The notes under the pieces: model-generated | What the model saw: only the letters and a program-made list of their open reading frames with translations | What the model was told of the DNA's origin: nothing | Database searches by the model: none | In this document: positions 20,594 to 32,805 of the stretch, in pieces | Numbering within the stretch: position 1 is the stretch's first letter | How the letters are laid out: each line of letters begins with the position of its first letter | DNA from: Platanthera guangdongensis | Lineage: Eukaryota > Streptophyta > Magnoliopsida > Asparagales > Orchidaceae | NCBI GenBank assembly: GCA_039583875.1 | Contig: CM077166.1 | Location: forward strand, 90,704,564-90,768,563 | DNA: 64,000 nt | Reading direction: 5' to 3' | Made by a program: the position numbers and the translations under genes

Positions 20594-23389
20594 CTATGGC
20601 TGCTCTGGCTCCTTGATGACAATGCCCTTGCCTGATTGAATCTTGGCTTGAATTGGAGCATCAATGTCATCAGCAGGCATCTTGCCTTTTAGATCTTTCT
20701 TTTTCAGCTCTTTAGCCCTTATCTTTTGTCTTTCAAAATAATGATAAGGCTTAGGGAAATAATTGCTAGGCTCCTGTGCATTAGGAGGTAGCTTCCCAAG
20801 TTTAGCCTTTCTTCTATATTGTACTATAGCCTCTTGCCTGACTTCATGTTTTCTCCATTCTTGGTCAGAGTACCATTTACCCCTCTCTAGAAAATTGTCC
20901 TTTGCAGCTTTCCAAGCAGTCAGTATAATATTTCTAGAAGATGGGCTCCACTGTTCAAAATCAGGCCTTAACTCTGTCTGTTCTCTGAACCTCTTCTTAG
21001 ATAATTGAGCTTCTTGCTCTTTCAAAACTTCCTCAGGAACATGCTTATCTACTTTCTCAATAATAATATTCTTATTACCCTCAGGAGGGATGTACATAGA
21101 TTGAACTTCTTGATAAATCATCTCAAAATCTGTAGGAGGATAGATCACCTGAGCTACTTCAGCTTGTTCTCCCCCAAAATATGCAGGATTCATTCCAGAT
21201 TCAGCTACATTGTCAACATCACACGGGTGGATATCCAAGTATGGCTCTGATGCTATTGGAAATCCATTTAGCATGGTCAGATCCAGCTTTGACTAAAACC
21301 CTCTCCCTTTTATGACTTCTCTAGCTATGTGATATCTGAGATCATCCTTTTGTAATCTGATCTGTTCATCTAGAAAATTAACTCCATCTTTGTAGAATGC
21401 TTTTAATTTCAAGAGCTGTCCAGAGATTATCTTTTGAGATTCTTTAAGAGCAGTTTGAACATCAGCTATTGCCTCTTGTAATTGCTTGTTAAACTCAGCC
21501 TTGGCAGCAGTCCTTGCTTCAGTCTCAGCAGCTGCAATAGTCTTCATTTCTGTTACTATCACATTATGTGATTCAGTTACATTTTCATTCATTCTAATCT
21601 GATTCTCAAGAACATATCCTTGTTTTACAGCTATGTCATCTACTTGTGTTTTGATCTTTTCTTGGCGAGCTGCAAGGTAAACAACAACATTTCCACCCTT
21701 GTGGAAGCAATCAGTCATTTCTTTCTTATGTTGACTCACTTCAAATCTTATTGACTTGATATCTGTTGCCAAAGAGAATTGAAGATCCTTGTGTGTCTCA
21801 TTTATATACTTTTCCATTGCTACCCTTCGTTCATCCAATTTCACTTGCATGGATACTAACAAAGAACTATAATCAATTGATGGAGCAGGTTATGGAGCAA
21901 CAGTTTGTAAAGCTTTCTTGTAGCTTTGACTCCTTCTTTTGAAGACCATAAGCTTTCTTTTCTTGGCTCTAACAGCTTCTTCATCCTCAGAAGCAGAAGT
22001 ACTAGCAATGTCAACTCTATCTTTAGGACTAGGATGCAAGTCCTGTGTTGTCTTAGGTAGCTCCCCCTGCACCCTTTGCTCCTCATTCTCATTTCTTTCA
22101 GTCTCCTCATGAAACTTTACATGCTCCCCCTCAAGATTGACCTTCTCCCCCTCAAAAACTGCTTTCTCTCCCTCAAAATCAGTATGTAGCAAATCAGGGA
22201 ATAGCTCTTCTAGGGTATACTCCTGTTGAGAAGGGATTGGAGAATCTCTTATCTCAGGAACATTATCAGCAACTGATGTATCTTCCATGACAACATCTTC
22301 TGGTTGACTATTTAACTGAGTTTGCTGATCAACATCAATTAAAGACTGAGTTAATACTTCATCCTCTATATGGAAAATTGATTGATTAACTTCATGTATT
22401 ACCTCAAGAATTGTTTGAGTTGCCATTTCACTGTCCAAGTGAGTAGGCTCAGCCACATGTTGAGGCTCCCCCTAGAGTGGATCCAGGTGAATAGGGCTAG
22501 CAGATGGTTGCTCCCCCTGCCTCTGTGCATCTTTAGTTCTCACTGGTAACTGTCCAGCATTCCCAGCCTCTTCCTCATCAGAACTAAAAACTACATGCTC
22601 CTCTGAACTACTGGAAGGTTCAGGAGCCACTATGGCTTTCTTTTTCTTCTGTGAAGGAACTTCCTTCTCTGGAGTAGGCATGTTCTTTGTTAACACCCTA
22701 TCCCACCTTGAGATATTCCTAACATCCATTTTCCTCATGTGATTTATTTTAGAACCTGCAGCTTGGTTCATCACTTCTGGAATTATTCCAGCTAAGTACA
22801 AGATCATTATCCTACCCAGATTAGGCTTCTTCTGACTTTCCTTAATCTTCTCAAACATCACAACTGACTAATCAGTTTTTAGCTTAAAGATAATTATTTT
22901 CATTAAGCTGAACATGTGAGCTGATATTCTATCATGCCCACCTGGCTTGCTCAGAATTACCTTTCCTACCACTTCAGATGAAAACTTTCCTTGCATGTTC
23001 ATCCCTTTCCTGTTAAAAACTGATCCAATCTTCATGTTTGATTCTAGGCCACACCATTGCAGTGCCTCCCTTATCTTTGATGCAGGTACATCTTCCACTT
23101 CTTTAGTTCTAGGTAGATGTCGAACTTTTCTTAGAATTTTCTGGGTGATTTTTACCTTTGCCCCATGGACTGTGGACTTAATCTTGAGTCCAGTTTCATT
23201 AAGGGTAGCTGCACTAAAGAATTCGAGTACCTCCTTCTTCCAGATCTTGGTTGGCTCAGACACTAGATACTCCAATCCATTCTCTGTAATTAGGGTTACC
23301 GTCTCCTTAATTTCAGATTCTGCATCGTCAAAGGCATGTCCTACTAGCTCATATCCTTCATTCACGTTCTCCTCAAGATTAGGCGCCAT
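20594..23389 (-). pseudogene. TE-5 extra 3' ORF (accessory protein), four in-frame stops
   Basis: It starts at ATG 23389 (MAPNLEENV), 932 codons to TGA/TAG at 20594, all in one frame. Stops lie at 22868, 22472, 21890 and 21293. The N-terminal 170 residues form a helical domain (WKKEVLEFF, VHGAKVKITQ, RISAHMF) that resembles plant transposon accessory proteins and, loosely, the Athila ORF1-like protein of TE-7. The middle (22861-21890) is acidic and Ser/Glu-rich with repeated short EGEK/LEGE motifs. The next part (21862-21293) looks coiled-coil. The C-terminus is basic (RAKELKKKDLKGK). I see no clear signal peptide or membrane segment, so envelope function is not supported. It is homologous to the TE-4 3' ORF. 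Confidence 0.75.
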
Positions 23390-23426
23390 TAGGGTTTTGA
23401 GAAATCTTGAATTTAGAGGAGAGAGA

Positions 23427-23870
23427 TGTCGACACACAAGTTTGGTCTCGAAACTATGGAGAGCGTGTCGACAAACAATGTTGAACACCTATTTATACCT
23501 TTCGAAAAATGAAGGTGAAAAGGCGCGTCAAAATACTCTAAATGTGTCGACACTGTTGAAAAGTGTCGACACAGACTACTTAAGTCTCGACAATAGTGTT
23601 GACTTATATGTGTCGACACCAATTATGATGTTTCGACACTTATACATCTGCGTTCGACGATTAGTCGATACTTCACTTGATGAAATTAGTGTGAAACCTA
23701 AGTGTCGACACCACCCTGGATGTGTCGACACCTACTCTGGATGTGTCGACACTAATTCTCTGAAGTGTCGACACACACTTTCTAGATGTGTCGACACCAT
23801 TTCTCTGAAATGTCGACACCACTTCTATGTGTCGACACAGACAACTCCTTGTGTCGACACCATTTTACTT
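23427..23870 (-). repeat. Internal GTCGAC palindrome array between TE-5 pol and extra ORF
   Basis: About ten copies of GTGTCGACAC, the same unit as in the TE-5 LTRs, lie between the end of RNase H (23887) and the extra ORF start (23389). The leftmost copies, near 23427 and 23465, fall beyond the TATA box in the leader. The sequence between units differs from the LTR, so this is not simply a third LTR copy. Confidence 0.88.
23490..23497 (-). promoter_or_regulatory. Candidate internal promoter TATA box in TE-5
   Basis: In sense, GGTATAAATAGG follows most of the palindrome array and is about 100 bp upstream of the ATG of the extra ORF. The order array, TATA, leader, ATG copies the layout of the LTR promoter. 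It is a prediction; no transcript data are available. Confidence 0.55.
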
Positions 23871-23886
23871 AGCCAATTTTATGAAA

Positions 23887-26800
23887 CTATTCTAAGTTTA
23901 ATATTCCTAATTCCATTTTAAACTTATTGAATTTGGTTTCATCTAGAGGCTTACTAAACATATTACTAATCTGATTATCTGTTTTAACATATTCTAAGGA
24001 AATGTCCTCTTTTTCTACATGTTCTCTAAGAAAATGGTATCTAATTTCTATATGCTTAGTCCTACTATGTGAGACAAGATTATTGGCTATAGAAATTGCA
24101 CTTGTAGAATCACAAAGTAAAGGTGTTCTACTTACTTGAATACCATAGTATACTAGCTGATGTTGAATCCATAAAAGTTGTGCACAGCAGTTTCCTGCAG
24201 CAACATATTCTGACTCAGTTGTGGAGATTGCCACACTAGTCTGCTTCTTACTACTCCATGACACCAGCCTTCAACCTAGAAATTGACAGGTTCCTGTAGT
24301 ACTCTTCATATCTTCCTTGCAGCCTGCAAAATCTGCATCTGAATAACCTGTCAGTACAAAATCTCCATTCCTAGGGTTCCAAAGGCTTAGATAAGGTGTG
24401 CCCTTGAGATATCTCAAAATCCTTTTGACTGCAGTCAGATGAGATTCTTTAGGGAATGCTTGGTACCTAGCACAGACACATGTAGCATACATGATATCTG
24501 GTCTACTAGCAGTCAAATATAGTAGGGAGCCAACTATCCCTCTATACAAAGTTTCATCTACAGGTTTCCCTGCATCATCTTTGCTTAGAGACATACTAGA
24601 CCCCATAGGAGTTTTCATGGTAGTGGATGATTCCATACCATACTTCTTTATCAACTCTAGGGTGAACTTAGACTAGCATATGGACAGGCCATCTTCAGTC
24701 TGTCTTACTTGTAGACCCAAGAAGAACTTAAGTTCCCCCATACTGCTCATTTCAAATTTCCCTTGCATAAGTTTTGCAAACTTTCTGCAAAGATTACTTT
24801 CAGTAAACCCAAATATTATGTCATCTACATATATTTCGACTAGAATAATCTTGCCTTTAGATTCCCTAAGGAATAGAGTATTGTCTATTTTCCCCCTTGA
24901 GAATTTGCTCTCAATGAGGAAACTAGACAGGGTTTCATACCAAGCCCTTGGGGCTTGTTTCAACCCATACAAAGCCTTCCTAAGTCTATAAACATAATCA
25001 GGTTTGAGAGGATCAACAAAACCTGAGTGCTGCTCTACATAGACTTCTTCCTTTAGATCTCCATTTAGGAAAGATGACTTAACATCCATTTGGAATACCT
25101 TAAACCCTTGATATGCTGCATAGGCAAGGAACATCCTGATTGCCTCAAGTCTTGCTACTGGGGCAAAGGTTTGATCAAAATCAATACCTTCCTCCAGCCT
25201 ATATCCTTTTGCAACAAGTCTAGTTTTATTCTTTATAATAATTCCATTCTCATCTAATTTGTTCCTAAAGATCCACTTTGTTCCAATGATGTTGTGGTCT
25301 TTGTGTTTAGGAACAAGCTTCCAGACCTTGCATCTTCTGAACTGATTCAGCTCCTCTTGCATGACATCAATCGAGTGAGGGTCTAGAACTGCTTCTTCAA
25401 ATTTCTTTGGTTCCACTTGTGATAGGAAACTGGAGTAAAGAACTGTACTCAGATTCCTGCTTCTAGTTTTCACTCCTTGTCTTGGATCACCAATTATCTG
25501 ATTGGCTGGATGATCCTTTAAGTGTCTATTTTCTAGAGGTAGTCTTTCTTTAGGTTGAACACCTCTAGTCTCTTCAACATGTTGCACCTCTTGGTCTTCT
25601 TCAGCATCTAAAGAGTCTTGTACTCCCCCTGGACATCAGTCACCATCTTCCACTTGCTGAGTTGCAGTAGAACCTTCTGTAATGGTAAGCTTGTCCATTC
25701 TCTCATTTAGACCTGTTGAACTGCAAACACTACTCAGCAACTCATAGTTAATCAGTCTAGTTTCATCAAAAACTATATGTACAGACTCTTCTACAACTGG
25801 TTTAATCAAGTTGTAGATCCTATAAGCCTTACTATTGTTGTTGTACCCAACAAAGATCCCCTCTTGGGATTTGGCAGCAAACTTGGTTAGATAAGACTTG
25901 CCATTGTTAAGTATATAGCACTTGCAACCAAAGATCCTGAAATAGGTCAAATTTGGTTTTCTGCCCTTCACAATCTCATAGGGAGTCTTTTTGTGGCACT
26001 TGGTGATAGTAGCCCTATTGATTACATGACATGCAGTATTTACTGCCTCAGCCCTGAAATATTCTGGGAGAGAAGTGTCACTCAATAGGGTTCTACCAGC
26101 CTCTATCAATGTTCTATTCTTCCTTTCAGCAATTCCATTTTGCTGAGGTGTTCAAGGTGAAGAAAATTCCTGAAAAATCCCAAATTCTTCACACAGCTTT
26201 GTCATACTTTCAGACATAAATTCAGTACCATGGTCACTTCTGATTTTGACCACTGTACTATTCAACTTATTCTGAATTTGTTTAATAAAACTATATAAGA
26301 CAGTTGGGGTTTCAGATTTTTATCTTTGAAAGAACACCCAGGAATATCTAGAGTAGTCATCAACCACCACAAATGTATAGACTTTCCTACCTATACTATG
26401 AACTGGCATAGGACCAAATAGATCCGTATGCAAGAGGTAAAGACACCTCACAGAATCCTTGTTTTCACAGCTATGAAAGGTGGATTTGGTCTGCTTGCCT
26501 TTTTGACAAGCTGAGCATATCCCATCCTTAATATACTTAACTTGAGGACCATTCCTCACTAACTCTTTGCTAAAGAGTTGGCCAATAGTCTAATAGTTAA
26601 GATGAGCCAGCCTCTTATGCCATTTAACACAATGTGAGACTCTCTCATCAGCTACAAGACAAATAGGAGAAACATTGTTCTCACACACAAAGTCAAGACA
26701 ATAAACATTCCTCTTCCTATATCCTGTCAAAATGATCTTTTGATCATTTGACCTTTTGATATGATAACCATTCTTGACAAATGAGATGTCATATCCTAAA

Positions 26801-29100
26801 TCACTCAGCTGACTTATGCTTATAAGGTTGTGTTTCAAACCCTTCACATAGGCCACTTGAGTGATAGTAATCTGGTTACTAGAAATGTTACCAAAGTCTT
26901 TGATGATTCGTTTTTCTGAACCACCAAAGGTAACTTTAGGGCCATCCTTGATAGGTGTATAGCCCTTCAGCAACCCCCTTATTCCAGTCATGTGCCTGGA
27001 ACATCCACTATCCAAGTACCATATTGGGGCATGACAGCTTGGACTCACCTGCAATAAAGACTAGTTAACCTTAGAAGCCAAATGAGTTTTGGGTCCTTAG
27101 TTCAGATTAGCCTGAAATCTAACAAATCTGCCTATAGGTCTTCTCACAGGCTAACTGTTATTCTCCTTGACACTAGAATTGTGCCAACAATCTATCGAAA
27201 AGTGTCCTACCTTGACACAACACCAGCACTCAAACTTATTGTACCTTTATTTAGGTACAACCCTAGCTGAATTATCTATAGCAGGCTTATTGTTTTGTGT
27301 TGGGGCTTTGCCCTTAGATTTAGACCTAGCAGTCCAGGCAGGTTTTTTAAACCCTAAACCAGCCTTACCCTTTTGAGGTACAAACTCAACTATCAAGGGT
27401 AAAACAGATTTAGGTTTAGAAAAGCTAGCCACAATATCTTTCTCTTTCTGAAGTCTAACCTCCAGATTTCTAATCTGATCATTTTTGAATGTGATTGTGC
27501 CCATTTGAATAATAGTTATATTTTTCAATCTGGCAATCTCATTCAGTTTTTGATCTAACAACTTCTCTGAATCTACTGCAGCCAACTTAAGACTAGCAAT
27601 CTCCTTTGCCTGAGTTTTGGCCAAGGTTTTGCTTTTCTTCAAGTCCTACAACAATTCCATATATTCATCAATTAACTGATGAATATCTCCTTTAGATTTA
27701 GACCCACCAACATCACTTGATGCAGATGTATCTGACTCTGACTCAGTACTATAAATTGAACTAGAAGAACTATTTTGTACCTTACTTGGTCCAGGCTAAT
27801 CCTGGATCTTGCCTCCTTCAGATATAGCCATCAGTCCCTTGCACTGATGGTCTTCATGCTCATAAATTGAGTTCATTAGCTGCATGAACTCATCTTCTTC
27901 CTCTTCAGCAAATAATAAAATGTAGGCTTCAGCTTCTGATTCTGTTTCTGAAGATGACTAGTCTGTCAGACTCTTGTCTTTCTTTGCAACAAAGGACTTT
28001 TTCTTTTTGCTCTTAACCTGAGTCTTCTTTTTGTCAGCAGACTCCTTCCTCTTTTCAGGACAATCAGCCACTACATGTCCATGTCTATTGCAGCAATAGT
28101 AAACAATCTTTGAAGATGTAGCTTTGCTTGGCTTGGTCTAGCTTCTGTCTTTCCTGGATGACTTTCTCTTTTGATAGTAGTCATCTTTTGGCTGAGAAGT
28201 GGAAGGCATGGACCTTCACTGCCTCTTCTTAAGAAATGTTTGAAAATGCCTAGTAAAAGCAGCAAAGTCTTCATCACTTTCACTTCTATCTGAACTCTTG
28301 CTATCTAAATTATCTGTGACAGCCTCAGCAATTATTTTAGGTCGAGATGGAGACTTCCTTCTATACTTCTTAGTGACTTCAGTCTTGAAGGCCACAGATT
28401 TTTCCTTATGCTCCACTCTAGTATTCTTCTCTTCCTCCTTTCTAGCCATTAACTGCATCTCATAGGATAGCAGTTTTCCAAACAAAGTTGGAGGAGGTAT
28501 ATCAGCAAGTTTGGCCACTTCCATAATGGCACAAACCTTGGTGTACCAGTCCTTAGTCAGGCACCTTAAGAACTTGTCATTCAGCTCATAGTTGCTGAAG
28601 ACTATTTCATAGGACATCAACTCATTAACAATCTTATAGAACTTCTTGTAACATTCTGTAATGCTATCAGACTTTCCTTGTCTGAATCTTTCATATTCCT
28701 GATTTAACATTGACTTCCTATCTTCTCTTACTTCCTCTGAGCCCTCCATATAGACTATTAATGTGTCCCACATTTCTTTAGAGGTCTTACAATGAATTAA
28801 GTTCTGAAATGTTGAATCATCAATGGCACTAACAATTATATTCTGGGCTCTCTTGTCCATAGTGGCCAGGATGATTTCATCTTTAGTCATTTCAGAAAAG
28901 TCCTTGCGAGTTTTCTGATTTGCATCCGGAATGGATATCTTCATTGGCACATATGGGCCTTCTTAGAATGTAATGTATATCCTTGGGTCAGAAGCTTCCA
29001 TAAAGAGTCTGACCCTCTCTTTCCATATTCCAAATATCTCTTTTCTACATATTGACAATTTCATTGACCCCAGCTCCTTGTGATTTTCACCTGAACCCAT
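23887..29100 (-). pseudogene. pol: TE-5 gag-pol, one frame with 16 stop codons and no frameshift
   Basis: It starts at ATG 29100 (MGSGENHKE). Gag is of the UBN2 type (28950-28216). The first knuckle near 28070-28110 has Tyr for its first Cys; the second, CWCCVKVGHFSIDC near 27175-27220, is complete. The protease has DSGCSRHMTG near 27000. Integrase has WHKRLAHLNY, CSACQKGK, VDDYSRYSW and RSDHGTEF. Reverse transcriptase has YVDD near 24835 and RNase H ends at 23887. Stops begin at 28963, 28216, 28138, 27958, 27796, 27646, 27247, 27151, 27097, 27061, 26590, 26320, 26152, 25636, 24673 and 24271. All lie in the same frame across 1738 codons. Eight are TAG, four TAA and four TGA. Confidence 0.92.
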
Positions 29101-29179
29101 TTTCTTAATTCTTTCTTGATTCTTAAATCTGTCTTAAGGATCTCACTCTAACTTTTAAGTCCTTCTTTGAGCAACCTCC

Positions 29180-29190
29180 CTCTGATACCA
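29180..29190 (-). promoter_or_regulatory. TE-5 primer binding site (initiator tRNA-Met)
   Basis: TGGTATCAGAG in sense lies two bases inside the 5' LTR. Confidence 0.88.
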
Positions 29191-29192
29191 CT

Positions 29193-31086
29193 TGAAAAAA
29201 TTAGTGCCTAAACACCTAGAGGGGGGGGGGGGTGAATAGATGTACTTTTTCTTTTTAATTTTAAGGCAGAAACTCTGTACAATTAAACATGTATTTGCAA
29301 TATTCTACAACTATTCAGCACAGCTAGCTCAGCAATCACAGAAACAATCAAACACAGAGTGCACACAGATTTTTATAGTGGTTCCCCAAGGTCTGGGTAC
29401 ATCCACTTTCCCCCTACGCCTATCTAAAATGTACTAGATTCGGCCTAACTTCTTCACTTCACCTCAGATCCTCAGTTCTTACAGCTCAGAACCCCAAACA
29501 GGTCCCTACAACTCAGAGTGTCCCCACTCTTATAACTCAGGCACAAAGCCCTACCACTCTGTCTTCAACCAGACCTACACTCAGGCTAAACAACCCTACC
29601 TCAACCTTCAACAAGGCCTACACTCAGAGAATAGATTCTCCTACACTCAGGCTCAAAAGCCCTACCTCAGCCTTTATAAATTTAGTCTAACAAATCAGAT
29701 CCCTTAGAATCCTACAAAAAGATAATAAATGAGTTTTAGGTTTCCACTCTATTTGAGAGAATGAAGAGGGCAACCTTCTTGATCTGTTCATGATAGAACT
29801 GATTCCTGAGATCAAGTTTGTCTTTGCTTTCTTCAAGGCTTCTTGAGTCTGAACTCAGTAAAAGTTGATCTTCTTGAACTAGACCAGCTGGCAACTTCCT
29901 TCTTAGGATGGGGAATTAAATCTGGATCCTTCTTTGCAGTCTGGTTCATAATTTGCTTCTTAAGAGAGTTGATTAAACAAGTCACTTTCTTGATTTCAAT
30001 TACTGGAGTTCTCTCTCTCCAAGTAAATCTAAAATTTCTTCAAAATACTGATTTACAATTTTCTCTGTATTTGTATTCTGCAATGATTGATCTTCTGATC
30101 TTCTACTTTTTTGTGATTGATATCGATGCCTTTCTGTTGAAGGAGAAAGGCCTTTATATAGTCTTCCTCCAAGGTAACCGGCTGATCCGGTTTCTAACGA
30201 ACTTCTGACAGCTCTGATAGTTGAAGTAGACCGGCTGAATTGGCAACTGTCAAGTCATCCAGTCACTTCTTGAAAATACTGTCTCTGTCTGAAAGTATCG
30301 AGACTGATCTTCAATATGTGTCAACACAAATAGACTAAGTGTCGACACAAGTGAACTAAGTATCGACACATGCCTTGGTGGTGTCGATAGAACTTCTTTT
30401 GTTGTTTGTAACAGCTTCTCGACACTGCTTCTTCAGAATGTGTCGACACTGATTCTGTGTGTCGACACAAGCCTTCTGTTGATTGTGTCGACACTGATTC
30501 TGTATGTCGACACAAATACTTCTTCTTTAACACTTAGTTGAATTCTGTTATGTGTCGACACATCTCCTTTGTGTCGACACATGCCTTCTTGTGTTGAAAC
30601 TTGTTGAGTGTCGACACGTCTCCTTTGTGTCAACACAAGTACTTCTTTTACTTTAACTTTGTTGAAGCTTGCTGAGTGTCGACACAGCCTCCTGGTGTCG
30701 ACACATTTGATGTCGACTAAGCTTCTCTGGGTGTCGACACTGCCTCTAAGTATCGACACAATTTATGTTGACAAATCTTCACAGTGTGTCGACACTGCCT
30801 GTATGTGTCGACACATTTCTTCTGGTGTCGACTCTGCCTTTCCTAGTGTCGACAAAATTTACTCCATGTGTTGACACAGCTTTTCTCCAGTGTCGACACA
30901 AGCCTTCATAAGTTTTGACACTGCTTCTCTAGGTGTCGACACATGGACTTAGAAATTTTCTGCATTTCCTGTAATTACTTAACCTGCACAAATAAACTCA
31001 AAACACATCAAATACACCATGATGTATATCATTGAGTAGGGTGAGGCTTCTTCAAATCTGGTACACATTTTCCAATGTACCCAACA
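29193..31086 (-). repeat. TE-5 5' LTR
   Basis: The LTR is 1894 bp. In sense it has GTCGAC palindromes, then TATATAAA at 30153-30160, a leader, and a C-run motif before the end. The run of G on the plus strand is 12 long here and 7 in the other copy. I count about 17 differences in the first 340 aligned bases, or roughly 95% identity. Confidence 0.92.
30295..30945 (-). repeat. Array of TGTGTCGACACA palindromes in TE-5 5' LTR
   Basis: The core GTGTCGACAC, often extended to a perfect TGTGTCGACACA, recurs about every 20-40 bp with decayed copies (GTATCGACAC, GTGTCAACAC). It lies upstream of the TATA box in sense. The 3' LTR equivalent is 19537-20190. Confidence 0.9.
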
Positions 31087-31091
31087 GAAGG

Positions 31092-31519
31092 ATTTTCTGA
31101 TTTCTATTGCAGGTTTGAACCAGATATTCACTGTTTGTATTTCTGTACTCCTGTATTTCATTATTGTAGTAGAAGATATCTTCGAGTGTAGGAGTGTTCA
31201 ACTCCGAGATTGTAGGAAGTTTTGTCTTCCGAGTGTAGATCCGTTTGTGGATCGAGTTTATAGGAACCTTGTTCCGAGGGTAGGATTGTTTTCCAATCCG
31301 AGATAGTGGAGTAGCCGAGTCTAGTATATTGCTAGATCGGTGAGGGAAAGTGGATGTACACAAGGTTGGGGAACCACTATAAATATTGCCTCGTCTGTGT
31401 TTGCTTGTTTGGTAGATTGTTCTGTGCTTTGGTTGAGATTTTGTTATTCCGCAAAAAGACGCACAACTCACTTATTCACCCCCCTCTAGGTGATTTAGGT
31501 TGGAAACTATTATCTTTCA
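31092..31519 (+). repeat. TE-4 3' LTR, second part
   Basis: It resumes after the TE-5 target duplication gaagg (31087-31091). It contains the cacccccctctaggtg motif near 31477-31493, in the same place as in TE-8, and ends ...ctttca. Sequence identifiable as TE-6 gag starts immediately after. Confidence 0.85.
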
Positions 31520-32805
31520 ACCTAAAAATAGCGTCACAACTTGGACGCAATTAACTGAAAATTTTTTGGCAAAGTATTTTTCGCATGCTAAAACTGCAAA
31601 ACATAGGAACAATATTTCTGCTTTTGGACAAATCAACTCTGAAACTTTATATGAAACCTGTGAAAGATTTAAAGAATTATTAAGACGATGCCCACTTCAC
31701 GCTCTGCCTGTATGGTTACAGGTGCAGACATTTTATAACGTGCTAAATCAAAGCACGAAGCAAATGATAGACGCAGCTTTTCGCGGTAATTTAAACCATA
31801 AGACCCTGGAAGAAGCTCTTGAGCTTTTTGAGGGCATGACCATGAACACTTACCAGTGGAATGTGCCTAGTTCTCGCTCCAACAAACCTGTAGGCATCTT
31901 TGTAGTGTACAACGTCTCCCAGCTCACTTTGCATGTTGAGATATTAAGCAAAACAAATTACGGAGATGACTGCTGCCTCCGCCCCTCAGGTATGGGAATC
32001 TGCAACTCCTGCTCCAGAACATTTGAATTATGTCAATAATTTGCCTAAAAATGCTTTTAATAATTTTTCTGCTGCGAATTTTCATCCACCTGGTTTTAAT
32101 TTTGCAAATAGTTATAATCCTGATTTAAGAAATCACCCTAACTTTTCTTGGAGTAATCCATCGAACGCAGTGCGCTCGCCACCACAAGTTGATTATTCTA
32201 CACAACCACCACCTCCTCAATGTTTTCCAAAACCTCCAAGTTTGGAGGAAATGTTTTCAAAATACATGAATCTTAATGACGCTACGATAAGAACGTTAAC
32301 TGGAAGCGTTAAAAATTTAGAAAATCAAGTAGGACAGCACGTTAAAATAATTTCTGTGCGACCCGCAGGGTCTCTTCCTTCCAATACCGAGCCCAACCCG
32401 AGAGAGCAAGCGAAATCTATAACTCTTCGGAGTGGGAAGCAAGTTCCTAGTATGGTAAGTGAAGAGCCCGAGGCAAGCTCCGCTCCCACTTTAAAAAATC
32501 AAAGCTCCGCTCCCGCTTTAAAAAATCAAAGCTCCACTCCCGTTTTAAAAATTCCACCCTCTACTGAAGAAGTTATCACCCCTGTTTTACAAAAAGAACT
32601 CACTCCACAAGCCACATTTAAAAATAATTCATCCCCGCCATACCGTTCCGAACTTAATAAACAACGTCAGGACGATCAGTTCACCAGTTTCTTAGAAATG
32701 TTTAAACAAATCCACATAAATCTGCCTTTCCACAAAGCCATATCCCAGATGTCGAAGTATGCTAAGTACCTTAAGGACCTCCTGACCAACAAGAAGAGGT
32801 TATAA
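31520..32805 (+). pseudogene. gag: TE-6 gag, N-terminus missing
   Basis: A retrotransposon gag core begins at once after the TE-4 LTR (NSVTTWTQLTENFLAKYF) and runs through LLRRCPLHALPVWLQ. A frameshift near 31970 leads into a Pro/Asn-rich tail with SLEEMFSKYM and SITLRSGKQV. Three short repeats with SSAP and LKNQ follow near 32470-32550. I find no complete zinc knuckle. The apparent ATG at 31500 lies in the TE-4 LTR and is a chance fusion. Confidence 0.85.

Larger units (their letters stand above)
18438..31086 (-). mobile_element. TE-5: complete sirevirus-like Ty1/copia with extra 3' ORF
   Basis: The element is 12,649 bp on the minus strand. LTRs at 29193-31086 (5') and 18438-20326 (3') begin TGTTGGGTAC and end TTTCA in sense. 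A perfect target duplication, gaagg, flanks it (18433-18437 and 31087-31091). Sense order is primer site, gag with two zinc knuckles, protease, integrase, reverse transcriptase, RNase H, a palindrome array with TATA box, a 932-codon extra ORF, polypurine tract and LTR. The extra 3' ORF, the large size and the G-run motif near the LTR end fit the sirevirus group. All coding parts carry stops but no frameshifts. It is inserted in the LTR of its relative TE-4. Confidence 0.93.
10703..31519 (+). mobile_element. TE-4: sirevirus-like Ty1/copia, 3' part, carrying TE-1, TE-3 and TE-5
   Basis: What remains in view are two pieces of a 3' ORF (10703-11021 and 16484-16659), a purine tract (16850-16859) and a 3' LTR split by TE-5 (16861-18437 and 31092-31519). 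The LTR matches TE-8 on the other strand (48305-50255). The ORF is homologous to the last part of the TE-5 extra ORF. The left part of the element is outside the window beyond TE-1. At the right end the sequence changes straight into the gag of TE-6, so TE-4 probably sits in TE-6. Confidence 0.8.

Noticed and set aside
20594..23389. Envelope protein in TE-5
   Set aside because: No signal peptide, no convincing membrane span and no glycoprotein-like cysteine pattern. I call it an accessory ORF.
22947..23921. 324-residue plus-strand open frame
   Set aside because: It is antisense to the TE-5 extra ORF and runs into the GTCGAC array; it has no recognisable domain.
31500..32039. TE-6 gag starting at the ATG at 31500
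   Set aside because: The ATG and first residues belong to the TE-4 LTR end, so the fusion was made by insertion. The same applies to 35024-35431, which runs from TE-6 into the TE-7 LTR.
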